40,343 bases of DNA, taken from assembly GCA_022824725.1 (NCBI GenBank), contig JAJDZH010000383.1, forward strand, positions 66,563 through 106,905, read 5' to 3'. How positions within the stretch are numbered: position 1 is the stretch's first letter; the number at the start of each line of letters is the position of its first letter. The position numbers and the translations under genes were made by a program. Source of the stretch: Thermoanaerobaculia bacterium (GTDB lineage Bacteria > Acidobacteriota > Thermoanaerobaculia > Multivoradales > Multivoraceae). Below, in pieces: positions 14,782 through 24,515 of the stretch. The notes below the pieces were generated by a model. That model was given only the letters and a program-made list of their open reading frames with translations. It ran no database searches and was not told the origin of the DNA.

Positions 14782-16119
14782 TTATACGAAACGCGAAGAT
14801 CCACGGCTTGCGTCGGCGTCGCCCGCCCGCTCCCGCACGACGATCCGAAGCGGCACTCCGTCAAGCCCGAACGTCTGCCTGATGCTGTTCTCGAGGTACT
14901 TCCGGTAGTTGTGGCCACGCTTGAGACGTCGGTTCGCGAACAGGAGAAAGGTGGGTGGCGCGCCGGCCACCTGGGTCGCGTAGAAGAATCTCCAGGGCCT
15001 CCCGCGCTCCGCCGGCGGTTGATGACGAGCCACGATCCGGCGAACTTCCCGGTTGAGTTCGGATGTAGGCACCCGCAGGCGATGCCGCTCACCAACGCGG
15101 TCGAGCGCGGGCACGACGTTCCCCACTCCCCGGCCGGTCAGCGCGGAGACGTTGACCCGAGGCGGTTTGGCAAACAGCTCGGAGACCCGTTCCCAGCCCT
15201 TCTCCAGGCGCTCCCGCCTCCCGTCATCCATCAGATCCCACTTGTTGCAGACGACGACGGCGGACCGGCCGGCCTGCCAGGCGACATCGGCTATCGCAAG
15301 ATCGCCGGAAGCGATGCCATCGCTCGCGTCCACGACCAGGACCACGAGTTCCGCCCGCTCTATCTGGCGGCGGGCGAGCATCACCGCCAGATCCTCGGGA
15401 GCGTCCTGGACCTGGGAGCGCCGCCGGATACCCGCCGTGTCGACGAGGAGGTAATCTGAACCGCAGTCGCGCTCCAGCAGACTGTCGATCGGGTCCCTGG
15501 TCGTGCCGGCAGTGGGAGAGACGAGCGTCCGTTCCCTGCCCAGCAGGCGATTGACCAGGGAGGACTTGCCGACATTCGGCCGGCCCACGACCGCCACGGG
15601 CGGCGCGGGCGGCACGACCGCGCCGGAAGCCGCCGGAAGATGTCCGGCGATCTCCTCGTGCAGGGACTCGAAACCGGCGCCATGCTCCGCCGACAGGAGC
15701 ACCAGCCCGTCACCACCCAGGGCGTAGAACTCGTGGTAACCCTCCCTGGCGGCCCGGGTATCGGCCTTGTTCACAACGATGAGGATTGGCCGGCCACGGG
15801 TCCGGAGACGTTCCATGACCTGTTCGTCCGCGGCCGCCAGCCCTTCCCGTCCGTCCACCACCAGTAACAGCAGGTCGCTCTCTTCGACGGCGAACTCGAC
15901 CTGCTGGTTCAGGCCCAGCGGATCGTCCCCCGGAACCAGACCGCCCGTATCGATCAACTCGACGGCGCCCTGACCCTCCACGTCGAAACGCCCGACAAGG
16001 CGGTCTCGCGTGACGCCCGGCGTGCCGTGGACAATCGCCTGCCGGCGACCGATCAGCCTGTTGAAGAGCGTCGACTTGCCGACATTGGGGCGACCGACGA
16101 TGGCGATCGCGGCGGGCAT
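14782..16119 (-). CDS. der: Ribosome biogenesis GTPase Der (EngA)
   Basis: An essential double GTPase for 50S assembly. GTPase domain 1 has P-loop GRPNVGKST (about residues 8-16), the switch segment GTPGVTRDR, DTGG, and NKAD. Domain 2 has a second GRPNVGKSS, SPTAGTTRDPIDSLL, DTAGIRRRS and NKWD. The C-terminal KH-like domain ends with FLLFANRRLKRGHNYRKYLE and IRQTFGLDGVPLRIVVRERA, the standard EngA tail. The length of 445 residues is typical. The upstream lipoprotein gene stops 21 bp before its start. Confidence 0.97.
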   Translation of the reverse strand: MPAAIAIVGRPNVGKSTLFNRLIGRRQAIVHGTPGVTRDRLVGRFDVEGQGAVELIDTGGLVPGDDPLGLNQQVEFAVEESDLLLLVVDGREGLAAADEQVMERLRTRGRPILIVVNKADTRAAREGYHEFYALGGDGLVLLSAEHGAGFESLHEEIAGHLPAASGAVVPPAPPVAVVGRPNVGKSSLVNRLLGRERTLVSPTAGTTRDPIDSLLERDCGSDYLLVDTAGIRRRSQVQDAPEDLAVMLARRQIERAELVVLVVDASDGIASGDLAIADVAWQAGRSAVVVCNKWDLMDDGRRERLEKGWERVSELFAKPPRVNVSALTGRGVGNVVPALDRVGERHRLRVPTSELNREVRRIVARHQPPAERGRPWRFFYATQVAGAPPTFLLFANRRLKRGHNYRKYLENSIRQTFGLDGVPLRIVVRERAGDADASRGSSRFV

Positions 16120-16140
16120 GGAGAAAAGACGGCGGCGCTG

Positions 16141-16668
16141 CTACGACTCGAACTGGTGCTCGATGCGCCGATCGATCACCATCCAGCCCTCGTCGCGTCG
16201 CTTGAACTGGTAGCGGACGCGGTAGCGATCCGTGGCGGACGACAGCAACCGTTCCGTGCCGCTCGCGAGCGAGTCAATGTCCCAGACCTCGATCGTCGTC
16301 ACCGCCGCGTTGGAGTACCGCCAGACGTTGATCCGTTCGATCTCGAAACTCTTGAGCATCGGGCGCAGGGTGCGGCTGGCTTCCATCTCGAGATCGTGGA
16401 CGCGTTTCCTGACGGTGGCGATCTCCTTGGGCACCGCGCCCGAGGCAAGCGCGTCAAAGTCTCCGTTGGCGTAGGCGTTCCCGAGCTTGGGCAGGTAGTC
16501 GGCCAGGACGATCTCGATCGCGGTTCGATCTTCCTCGGAGGCGCCGTCCGGCCCCGTCTCAGCGCAACCAGCAGTTCCGCCGGCGAGAAGAATGGCCGAA
16601 ACGACGACCGTCGGGGCGGACGCCCAGGGGAGACGGGCGAACGAACACACCTGGGTTGAGATGCTCAT
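16141..16668 (-). CDS. Putative lipoprotein with an IMS/DUF4101-like fold pattern
   Basis: 175 residues. The N-terminus has a hydrophobic stretch ending in a lipobox-like AGGTAGC (Cys at about 35), so it is probably anchored in a membrane facing the periplasm. The rest is a helix (TAIEIVLADYLPKLGNAYANG), a second helix pair, then strands with IERINVWRYSNAAVTTIEVWD and YRVRYQFKRRDEGWMVIDRR. The ending recalls the ARC6-IMS/NTF2-like pattern in which a YxVRYxLxR-DGxWxI motif closes the sheet, but I cannot confirm the family. It is first in the run that continues into der, and lies back to back with tRNA-Leu (86-bp gap). Function is unknown. Confidence 0.7.
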   Translation of the reverse strand: MSISTQVCSFARLPWASAPTVVVSAILLAGGTAGCAETGPDGASEEDRTAIEIVLADYLPKLGNAYANGDFDALASGAVPKEIATVRKRVHDLEMEASRTLRPMLKSFEIERINVWRYSNAAVTTIEVWDIDSLASGTERLLSSATDRYRVRYQFKRRDEGWMVIDRRIEHQFES

Positions 16669-16698
16669 GAGATGAGACTAGCAGCCTGCTGCCACTCT

Positions 16699-16728
16699 GC
16701 TGCTGACGAGCCGATATGCGGATAGAAT
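16699..16728 (+). promoter_or_regulatory. Likely promoter for tRNA-Leu
   Basis: A TAGAAT -10 hexamer (16723-16728) stands out in GC-rich DNA, 26 bp before the tRNA 5' end. The -35 region is weak (CTGCTG at 16699-16704, 18-bp spacing). It would place the transcription start near 16735 and leave a short 5' leader for RNase P. Confidence 0.4.
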
Positions 16729-16754
16729 CCCGCTCCGGCTGATTGCCGCGGCCC

Positions 16755-16842
<88 letters not shown>

Positions 16843-16849
16843 GGCCCGC

Positions 16850-17422
16850 TCAGGTGTAGATGGCCAGCGCGCTGTCCCCGTAGCGCTTGTGCCGCCGCAG
16901 CCTGAACCTCCCGGCTGCCGCCGGCGGCGAGTGCCGGCTGGAGTGCTCCAGGACGATCTCGCCCCCGTCCACGACCACCGCGGAGACGACGCCGAGCAAC
17001 TCGCCCACTCCGGCCGCTTCGTAGGGCGGATCGATGAACACGAGGTCGAACGCGGCTTCCACCTCCACGACTCTCTCCAGGTCCCCCGGCAGAACCGCCG
17101 CGGCCAGACGCAGATCGTCCGCGCCGAGCGCTTCCCGGCTCTCCCTCATGCAGGCCTGAGCGCGGGAACTCCGATCGACCGCCAGGGCGAAGCCGGCGCC
17201 GCGGGACAGGGCTTCGAACGAGACGGCTCCGGAGCCGGCATAGAGCTCCAGGACGCGACTGCCGTTGACGCGATCGCCCCAATGGGAGAACAGGGCCTCG
17301 CGCAAACGCGCCTGGGTCGGGCGGGCACCCTCCGGAGCCGCCAGCCGGCGCCCGCGCCAGCAGCCGCCAAGCACCTTCACGCCGCCCGGGCGCTTCGCCG
17401 CGGCGGACCGGCGACGGCTCAT
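16850..17422 (-). CDS. rsmD: 16S rRNA (guanine(966)-N(2))-methyltransferase RsmD
   Basis: A SAM-dependent enzyme that methylates G966 of 16S rRNA. It shows VKVLGGCWRGRRLAAPEG (N-terminal rRNA-binding strand), RPTQARLREALFSHWGD, the SAM-binding loop VLELYAGSGAVSFEALSRGA and the catalytic VFIDPPYEA (DPPY). The final HKRYGDSALAIY is the typical RsmD ending. At 190 residues it matches the family. Its ATG overlaps the stop of the upstream amidohydrolase gene by 4 bp (ATGA), so translation is likely coupled. Confidence 0.95.
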   Translation of the reverse strand: MSRRRSAAAKRPGGVKVLGGCWRGRRLAAPEGARPTQARLREALFSHWGDRVNGSRVLELYAGSGAVSFEALSRGAGFALAVDRSSRAQACMRESREALGADDLRLAAAVLPGDLERVVEVEAAFDLVFIDPPYEAAGVGELLGVVSAVVVDGGEIVLEHSSRHSPPAAAGRFRLRRHKRYGDSALAIYT

Positions 17423-19137
17423 CCGCCGGGCGACGGGGACAACGGCAGGCGGTACGCGAGCCGGCCGCCGACGATGGTGTAGACGACCTGGGTGCCCGGG
17501 ATCTCCTCCTCCGGGATGGTCATGATGTCCCGCGACAGGACGGCCAGATCGGCGTACTTGCCGACTTCCAGGCTTCCCTTCGCGCCCTCCTCGAAAGCCG
17601 CATAGGCGGCGTCGATCGTGTAGGAGCGCAGGGCCTCTTCGCGAGTCATCCGCTGGTCCCCGTAGAAGACCTCGCCATTCGCCATCCGGCGAGTGACCGA
17701 GGCATGGAACGACGCGATCGGATCGACATCCTCGACCGGGGCGTCCGTGCCGTTCGTCACCACGGCGCCGGAATCGATCAGGTCCCGCCAGACGTAGGCG
17801 CCCTCCGCGCTTCGCTGCTCGCCGAGACGATCCGGCACCCAGGGCCCGTCAGACGTGCAGTGCACGGCCTGCATCGAGGCGATCACGCCAAGTTCGGCGA
17901 ACCGGGGCACATCGTCCGGATGGAGGTGCTGAGCGTGCTCGACACGCCAACGCCTGGTTCGGTCGCCGGCCAGGACCCGTTCGAACAGGTCCAGAGTCTC
18001 TCGATTGGCCCGGTCACCGATCGCATGGACACAGAGCTGGAAGTCATGTTCACGCGCCAGCCGGGCGGTTTCCTCCATCACGTCGAGACTCGTCGTATTC
18101 AGACCCGCCGACTGCGGCATGTCCTCGTAAGGATCGAGCAGCCAGGCGCCGTGCGACCCCAACGCCCCATCGATCAACCGCTTGATCCCCCGAACCGTGA
18201 GGAAGCCGTTGCCGCGGTCGATCATCCGATAGCGACCAAGCCTCTCGGCCAACGCCTGGTTGCTCTCGCTCACCATCACCCAGAGCCGCAACGGCAAGGC
18301 GCCGTCGTCCGCCAACTGCCGATAGACGTCGATCAGCCCGAAACTGGAACCGGCGTCCTGGAAGCTCGTGATGCCCTTGGCCAGGCATTCTTCGCCAGCC
18401 AGCCGCACGACCCGCTGCGCGTAGTTCGGCTCGAGAGTCTCGGAACGCAGCCCGGCGACGAGGGTCTCGGCGGTCTCCCTGAGGGCGCCGGTCGGCTGAC
18501 CGTCCGCGTCCCGTACGATCTCCCCGCCTTCCGGATCGGCCGTCGCGGCATCGATGCCGGCCAGCTCCATCGCCCTCGCGTTCGCGAACGCCATGTGGCC
18601 GCTGGCATGACCGAGAAGCACGGGGTTCTCTGGAGACACCGCGCTCAGGCCGTGGTGTGTCGGCAGTCCCTGAACCGCCGGAACCGGCGGCTCGGACCAC
18701 TTCGACTGGTGCCAGCCCCTGCCCAGGATCCAGGCTCCCGGCTCAGCCTCCGTGACTGCTTCCGCGACCTGCGCGACGATCTCGTCCCAGGTTCGCGCCC
18801 CATCGAGCGCCAACTGGAGCCGGGCCTCTCCAACGCCCCAGAAATGGCCGTGTCCTTCGATGAACCCGGGAACGGCCAGCCGCCCCTCCAGATCGACGAC
18901 CTCCGTGTCCGGCCCGATCCACGAGCGCGCCTCGCCGCTCGAGCCGACGAAGACGATCCGACCGCCGGCAGCGGCAAGCGCCTCTGCCTCCGCCGGAGCC
19001 GCCAGGGTCACCAGACGGCCGTTCAGGACCACCAGGTCCGCCGGATCCGGACCGCCTCCCCCACAGCCGGCCAGAACGACTCCGAGCAGCGCCCCGAGGA
19101 CCGGGCCGCAGCGCACACCGGCACTCGGATCCATCAT
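17419..19137 (-). CDS. YtcJ-like amidohydrolase lipoprotein (amidohydrolase 3 family)
   Basis: A 572-residue metal-dependent hydrolase. A lipoprotein signal (LGALLGVVLAGC, Cys about 25) suggests periplasmic anchoring. The family pattern is clear: LVVLNGRLVTLAAPAEAEAL, DLEGRLAVPGFIEGHGHFWG with metal-binding H96 and H98, GRGWHQSKW, GHASGHMAFANARAMELAGI, FQLCVHAIGDRANRETLDLF, RRWRVEHAQHLHPDDVPRFA and TNGTDAPVEDVDPIASFHAS with the active-site Asp. Members act on amide or cyclic amide substrates, so the real substrate cannot be named. It overlaps mltD-like (ATGA) upstream and rsmD (ATGA) downstream. Confidence 0.9.
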   Translation of the reverse strand: MMDPSAGVRCGPVLGALLGVVLAGCGGGGPDPADLVVLNGRLVTLAAPAEAEALAAAGGRIVFVGSSGEARSWIGPDTEVVDLEGRLAVPGFIEGHGHFWGVGEARLQLALDGARTWDEIVAQVAEAVTEAEPGAWILGRGWHQSKWSEPPVPAVQGLPTHHGLSAVSPENPVLLGHASGHMAFANARAMELAGIDAATADPEGGEIVRDADGQPTGALRETAETLVAGLRSETLEPNYAQRVVRLAGEECLAKGITSFQDAGSSFGLIDVYRQLADDGALPLRLWVMVSESNQALAERLGRYRMIDRGNGFLTVRGIKRLIDGALGSHGAWLLDPYEDMPQSAGLNTTSLDVMEETARLAREHDFQLCVHAIGDRANRETLDLFERVLAGDRTRRWRVEHAQHLHPDDVPRFAELGVIASMQAVHCTSDGPWVPDRLGEQRSAEGAYVWRDLIDSGAVVTNGTDAPVEDVDPIASFHASVTRRMANGEVFYGDQRMTREEALRSYTIDAAYAAFEEGAKGSLEVGKYADLAVLSRDIMTIPEEEIPGTQVVYTIVGGRLAYRLPLSPSPGG

Positions 19138-20912
19138 CCCGGCGGGATGCGCAACGTCTGGCCGACGACGATCCGGCTGCCCCGCAGGCCGTTCGCCCGC
19201 TGGATCTCCGCCGTGGACGTTCCGAACGTCCGCGCCAACTGGCTCAACGTGTCGCCGCGCCGAACCCGGTAGACGACTTCCTTGCCCCCCGCCGGGATCC
19301 GCAGGCGCTGCCCGGCATGGATCAGGTCGGGCCGGCGCAGGTCGTTCGCCGCCACCACCGTGGCGACCGTCACACCGTACTTGCCGGCGATGCGATTCAC
19401 CGACTCGCCGCGCACCACGACGTGGACGATCTCGGTCCGAGCAGGTTGCTCCGTCTCCGGAGCCCTCTCCTCGGGCGGATCGACCGCGGCTCGCCGGATC
19501 GGCTGCGGCGCCGCCCGACCGGATCCGGGTGCCGGGATCCGAAGTCGCTGACCGACGTAGATCCGGTCCGCCCGCGGCAGGCGGTTGGCGCGCTGGATCG
19601 CGGAAACGGAGGATCCGAATCGCCGGGCGATCGCCCCCAGGGTGTCGCCCCGCCGCACCCGATAGCCGAACGCCGCCTGCCGATCGGGCTTTCGCTCCGA
19701 CGGCAACTCGGCGTAGGCCAGTTCGAACTGTTCCCCCGTTCCTGCCGGCACCCGCAACGGATACCGGGGCGGCACCAGCAGGGAGCCGGCAAGCACCGAA
19801 CGGTCGAGGGCCGGGTTCAGCTCCGCGAGATCGTCCATGTCCACGCCGGTGGCGGACGCCAGGTCGGTCAGGGCGACGTAGCGCTCCCGATCGACGACGT
19901 CGAACCGGATCTCGGGGAATGGCTCGACGCCGGGGAAGTAGCGTTCACGCTCCGCGTAGACGATCACTGCCGCCAGGAATTCGGGATAGAAGTTCCGGGA
20001 GGCGAAGCCGAACGTCCTGGACCGGTACTTCTCGGCGATCACGCCGATGTCCCGCGTGTCCAACCGCCGCACGGCCCTCGCCATGCCGCCGGCGCCGTGG
20101 TTGTACGCGGTCAGCGCAAGCGGCCACGCCTCCAGCGACTCGTGGTCCCGACGGAGCTTGCGAGCCGCGCCTTCAGCCGCGAGCAGGACATCCGAGCGGG
20201 CATCGACGGCCTCGTCCATGTGCAGGAAGGCCTGGCCGGTCGAAGCGGTGAACTGCCATGCGCCCGACGCACCGACCTTGGAACGGGCGCGGTAGTTGAA
20301 CATCGACTCGACGAAAGGGAGGCAGCCGATCTCGACCGGCAGGCCGTACTCCGTGAGAATTCGCCGGATCCCCGGCATGAACATCCCGGAGATCTCGATC
20401 GCCCCCTCGAAACGGTTGCGCAGCCCTCGCTGCGAGCGGATCAGGCCGGCTGCTCTCCTGTACTTCGCCCTGCCCCCGTCGATGTGCTCCATGCGACCGG
20501 GTATGGCGCGGAGATCCGCCGGCAGACCCGACGCCGGCCGTCCCGCCGCGAGATCGCGCAGCGCCTTGGCGATCCGGTTCATCTCGGCGCGAACGCGCCT
20601 GATCCGCGTCCGGTCGATCTCGAGTTCGGACGAACCCATCGCCCGCAGGTCGCCCATGTCGACGACGCTGTAGACCACGTCCAGGTGCCGCTCGTCGTGC
20701 AGGATGACCTGATCGCTGCTGTAGGTAGCGAACACGTCCTTCCAGAACTCGACCGCGGCCTCGAGGTTCTCCGGCAGCGGGAACAGCTCCGGATCGATCG
20801 CCGGGTGGTAGCGCTCATCGGCCGCGGCTACCGACGCGATCAGCACCAGCGCCGCACCGCCAGCCAGGACCAGCCCGGAGAACCGGGCGCCACTCCTTCG
20901 GTCGCTCTGCAT
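19134..20912 (-). CDS. MltD-like lytic transglycosylase with three LysM domains
   Basis: A secreted enzyme that cleaves peptidoglycan between MurNAc and GlcNAc. The signal peptide (FSGLVLAGGAALVLIASVAA) ends near residue 32. The SLT domain (about 180-330) has EYGLPVEIGCLPFVESMFNY with the catalytic Glu at about 202, SKVGASGAWQFTASTGQAF, and LTAYNHGAGGMARAVRRLDT. Three LysM carbohydrate-binding repeats follow at about 416-460, 493-537 and 546-591 (YRVRRGDTLGAIARRFGSS, VVVRGESVNRIAGKYGV, YRVRRGDTLSQLARTFGTS). ATG 20912 is preferred because it places the signal peptide normally; ATG 20951 would add 13 residues. It lies 78 bp after ahcY and overlaps the amidohydrolase gene by 4 bp. Confidence 0.92.
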   Translation of the reverse strand: MQSDRRSGARFSGLVLAGGAALVLIASVAAADERYHPAIDPELFPLPENLEAAVEFWKDVFATYSSDQVILHDERHLDVVYSVVDMGDLRAMGSSELEIDRTRIRRVRAEMNRIAKALRDLAAGRPASGLPADLRAIPGRMEHIDGGRAKYRRAAGLIRSQRGLRNRFEGAIEISGMFMPGIRRILTEYGLPVEIGCLPFVESMFNYRARSKVGASGAWQFTASTGQAFLHMDEAVDARSDVLLAAEGAARKLRRDHESLEAWPLALTAYNHGAGGMARAVRRLDTRDIGVIAEKYRSRTFGFASRNFYPEFLAAVIVYAERERYFPGVEPFPEIRFDVVDRERYVALTDLASATGVDMDDLAELNPALDRSVLAGSLLVPPRYPLRVPAGTGEQFELAYAELPSERKPDRQAAFGYRVRRGDTLGAIARRFGSSVSAIQRANRLPRADRIYVGQRLRIPAPGSGRAAPQPIRRAAVDPPEERAPETEQPARTEIVHVVVRGESVNRIAGKYGVTVATVVAANDLRRPDLIHAGQRLRIPAGGKEVVYRVRRGDTLSQLARTFGTSTAEIQRANGLRGSRIVVGQTLRIPPG

Positions 20913-20990
20913 CGAAACCCGTATCTTACTGAAAAACAGGGACTTACGCATTTCCGAGGGTCGTCGTGCCGGATTCGCTGACGGCGGCGA

Positions 20991-22529
<1,539 letters not shown>

Positions 22530-22534
22530 CGTTC

Positions 22535-22554
22535 AGGACCTCCCAGGACCTCCC
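22535..22554 (-). repeat. Tandem 10-bp repeat carrying two ribosome binding sites before ahcY
   Basis: On the minus strand GGGAGGTCCT occurs twice head to tail. The copy nearer the gene puts GGGAGG 9 nt before ATG 22529; the second copy sits 10 nt further. This fills nearly half of the 52-bp gap between the monooxygenase gene and ahcY, and may make initiation strong or slippable. Confidence 0.6.
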
Positions 22555-22581
22555 GGATCCTCTGGCTTCAGTGCGGGGCTG

Positions 22582-23610
22582 TCAACCACGCCCGCCCCGA
22601 GCCACGGCGTCGGCGAGCAGTTCGTAGGAGCGCAGCCGCGCCTCGAAGCCCGGGCAGATCGTCAGCACGACGAGTTCGTCGACTCCGAGCCGTCCGGCGA
22701 GCTCGCGCGCGCGAGCGGCCACCGTGTCCGGCTCTCCGACCAGACTGCGGGCCCGCATCCTCTCGATCACGGCCCGGTCGGCGTCCGTGAACTCGTACCC
22801 CTCCGCTTCCTCCAGGCTCGGGAACGGTCCCGGTCGGCCTTGCGTCAGCCGGATCCACCAGAGGGATCGGCTCAGCGACTGACGCCGCGCTTCCTCCTCC
22901 GTGTCCGCGACCATCGCGCTGACGCCGACGCTCGCCCGCGGCTCGGGGTGTCGTTCCGACGGTCGGTACTCGCTCCGGTAAAGCTCGAGCGCCGCCTCCG
23001 CGTCGCGGGGCTGGATGAAGTGGGCGAAGCTGTAGGGGCAACCGAAGTGGGCCGCGAACCGCGCGGAGCCGAGGCTCGAGCCAAGCAGCCAGACCTCCGG
23101 CTGGGTCTCGCCCTGGGGCATCGCCCGGACGCCGTTCAGCCGAGCGTCCTCGTGACCCCGGCCCAGGTAGCCGAGGAGGTCGGCGACCTGCTCCGGGTAG
23201 TGCTGCACGCCGAGGCGTCCCGGCCCGTGCGCGAGCAGGTGGGCAGTGAAGCGGTCGGATCCGGGCGCCCTGCCGATACCCAGGTCGATCCGGCCTGGAT
23301 ACAGGGTCTCCAGCATGCGAAACACCTCGGCCACCTTGAGCGCGCTGTAGTGGCTCAGCATGACCCCGCCCGAGCCCACGCGCATGCGGCTGGTCGCCGC
23401 GGCCACCTGGCCGATCAGGGCCTCGGGCGCCGCGCAGGCCAGCGACTGCGAGTTGTGGTGCTCGGCCAGCCAGTACCGGCGATATCCGAGGCGATCCGTC
23501 GCTCGGGCCAGTTCCACCGCCTCGCGGATCGCGTCCGCCGGCGTGCTCCCGGCCCGCACCGGGCACTGATCGAGAACGCTGAGCGCCAGCGGCGGCGGCG
23601 CCTCAGCCAC
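22582..23610 (-). CDS. Luciferase-like (LLM) flavin-dependent monooxygenase, MsnO8-type
   Basis: A 342-residue TIM-barrel oxidoreductase expected to use reduced FMN (or F420 in some relatives). It begins LALSVLDQCPVRAGSTPADA and continues LARATDRLGYRRYWLAEHHN, the diagnostic AEHHN motif of the LLM group. VGSGGVMLSHYSALKVAEVF, LYPGRIDLGIGRAPGSDRFT, and VWLLGSSLGSARFAAHFGCP follow. The last is typical of MsnO8-like proteins. GTG 23610 abuts the upstream PIG-L stop directly (TGA then GTG), so expression is coupled. The substrate is unknown. Confidence 0.9.
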   Translation of the reverse strand: MAEAPPPLALSVLDQCPVRAGSTPADAIREAVELARATDRLGYRRYWLAEHHNSQSLACAAPEALIGQVAAATSRMRVGSGGVMLSHYSALKVAEVFRMLETLYPGRIDLGIGRAPGSDRFTAHLLAHGPGRLGVQHYPEQVADLLGYLGRGHEDARLNGVRAMPQGETQPEVWLLGSSLGSARFAAHFGCPYSFAHFIQPRDAEAALELYRSEYRPSERHPEPRASVGVSAMVADTEEEARRQSLSRSLWWIRLTQGRPGPFPSLEEAEGYEFTDADRAVIERMRARSLVGEPDTVAARARELAGRLGVDELVVLTICPGFEARLRSYELLADAVARGGRG

Positions 23611-24495
23611 TCAGTATGCCGTGGAACGCCGGAAACGCTCCACTACTCTGCCGTTCTCTCGCTCAGCGCGCGCCAGCAGCCGCGCCGCCCACTCCTTGCG
23701 CTGCTCGTCGACGGCGGCCGGATCGTAGCGATCCACCATCGACCCGAACTGGCTGATGTGCGCCGCCGAGGCCCGGGCCTTCGTCTCCGCCACTTCCGTG
23801 ATGTCGACGGTGTAGTTCGGATTCGCGCTGTAGTAGAAGAACACGAGCGGCACGCTCCAGGCCTCGAAACCCTCCGCCTCCAGCTCCGGGAAGTACAGCC
23901 GCCAGCGCGCCGCGCGGATCGCGTCGACCGTGATGATCGCGCCCGAACGGTGATCCGACTTGTGGTACTGCTCGAAGGGCGAGCCCGGATCGACGGAGAA
24001 CAGGACATCGGGCTGGAACCTCCGGATCTCGCGGGCCACCTGCCGCGTCAGCTCGCGGCGGTCGACGTACTCCAGCATGCCGTCGTCGTGGCCGAGCCAG
24101 ACGATGTTCTCCTTCGGGATGCCGAGAATCCGGCATGCCTCCTCCTCCTCGGCCCGGCGGATCGCCTTCAGGCGGTCCTTCGTCATCGAAGGATCCCGGG
24201 AACCGGCATTGTCCGTCGTGTAGACCACGACCTGGATGTCGTTGCCGTTGGCCGCCAGGATGGCCAGTGTGCCGCCGGAGGTGAAGGTCTCGTCGTCAGG
24301 GTGCGGCGTCACGACCAGGATGCGACGGCCGGACCAGTCCTCGATCCGGTCATCTCCCTCGTAGGTCGGCTCCGGGCGAGAGACCTGGGCCTCGAGCTGC
24401 GTCACCGCGAAGACGGCGACCACGGCCGCGAGCAGCAGCCGCGCCACGGTCGAAGACAACGCTGTCGTGGGGCCTTTCGCGCCCGCCGGGACCAT
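23611..24495 (-). CDS. Secreted PIG-L/LmbE-type N-deacetylase
   Basis: A 294-residue zinc-dependent deacetylase. An N-terminal signal or anchor (VARLLLAAVVAVFAVTQLEA) is followed by the catalytic fold: ILVVTPHPDDETFTSGGTLA, with the PHPDDE zinc motif, VVVYTTDNAGSRDPSM, KAIRRAEEEEACRILGI, and a second metal-binding region with YHKSDHRSGAIITVDAIR. Related enzymes remove acetyl groups from GlcNAc-containing molecules such as GlcNAc-inositol; the substrate here is not known. ATG 24495 is chosen because it starts the signal peptide and lies 6 nt past a -10-like box. It is divergent from the VWFA-related gene across only 20 bp. Confidence 0.9.
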   Translation of the reverse strand: MVPAGAKGPTTALSSTVARLLLAAVVAVFAVTQLEAQVSRPEPTYEGDDRIEDWSGRRILVVTPHPDDETFTSGGTLAILAANGNDIQVVVYTTDNAGSRDPSMTKDRLKAIRRAEEEEACRILGIPKENIVWLGHDDGMLEYVDRRELTRQVAREIRRFQPDVLFSVDPGSPFEQYHKSDHRSGAIITVDAIRAARWRLYFPELEAEGFEAWSVPLVFFYYSANPNYTVDITEVAETKARASAAHISQFGSMVDRYDPAAVDEQRKEWAARLLARAERENGRVVERFRRSTAY

Positions 24496-24500
24496 TGCCT

Positions 24501-24508
24501 CAGTATAG
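24501..24508. promoter_or_regulatory. Symmetric -10 element, candidate bidirectional leaderless promoter
   Basis: AGTATAGT reads as TATAGT on the plus strand (24503-24508) and TATACT on the minus strand (24506-24501). The plus-strand ATG starts 7 nt after its hexamer (24516) and the minus-strand ATG 5 nt after its hexamer (24495). Normal spacing from a -10 would start both mRNAs at or near the start codon. No clear -35 is seen on either strand. Confidence 0.5.
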
Positions 24509-24515
24509 TGAATCC

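Noticed and set aside
18752-20981. Two long plus-strand frames (499 and 554 codons)
   Set aside because: They are antisense to the lytic transglycosylase and amidohydrolase genes and show only Pro/Arg-rich or Arg/Asp-rich low-complexity sequence.
22530-22581. An SAH riboswitch before ahcY
   Set aside because: The gap is only 52 bp and is largely a tandem ribosome-site repeat; no riboswitch core is visible.
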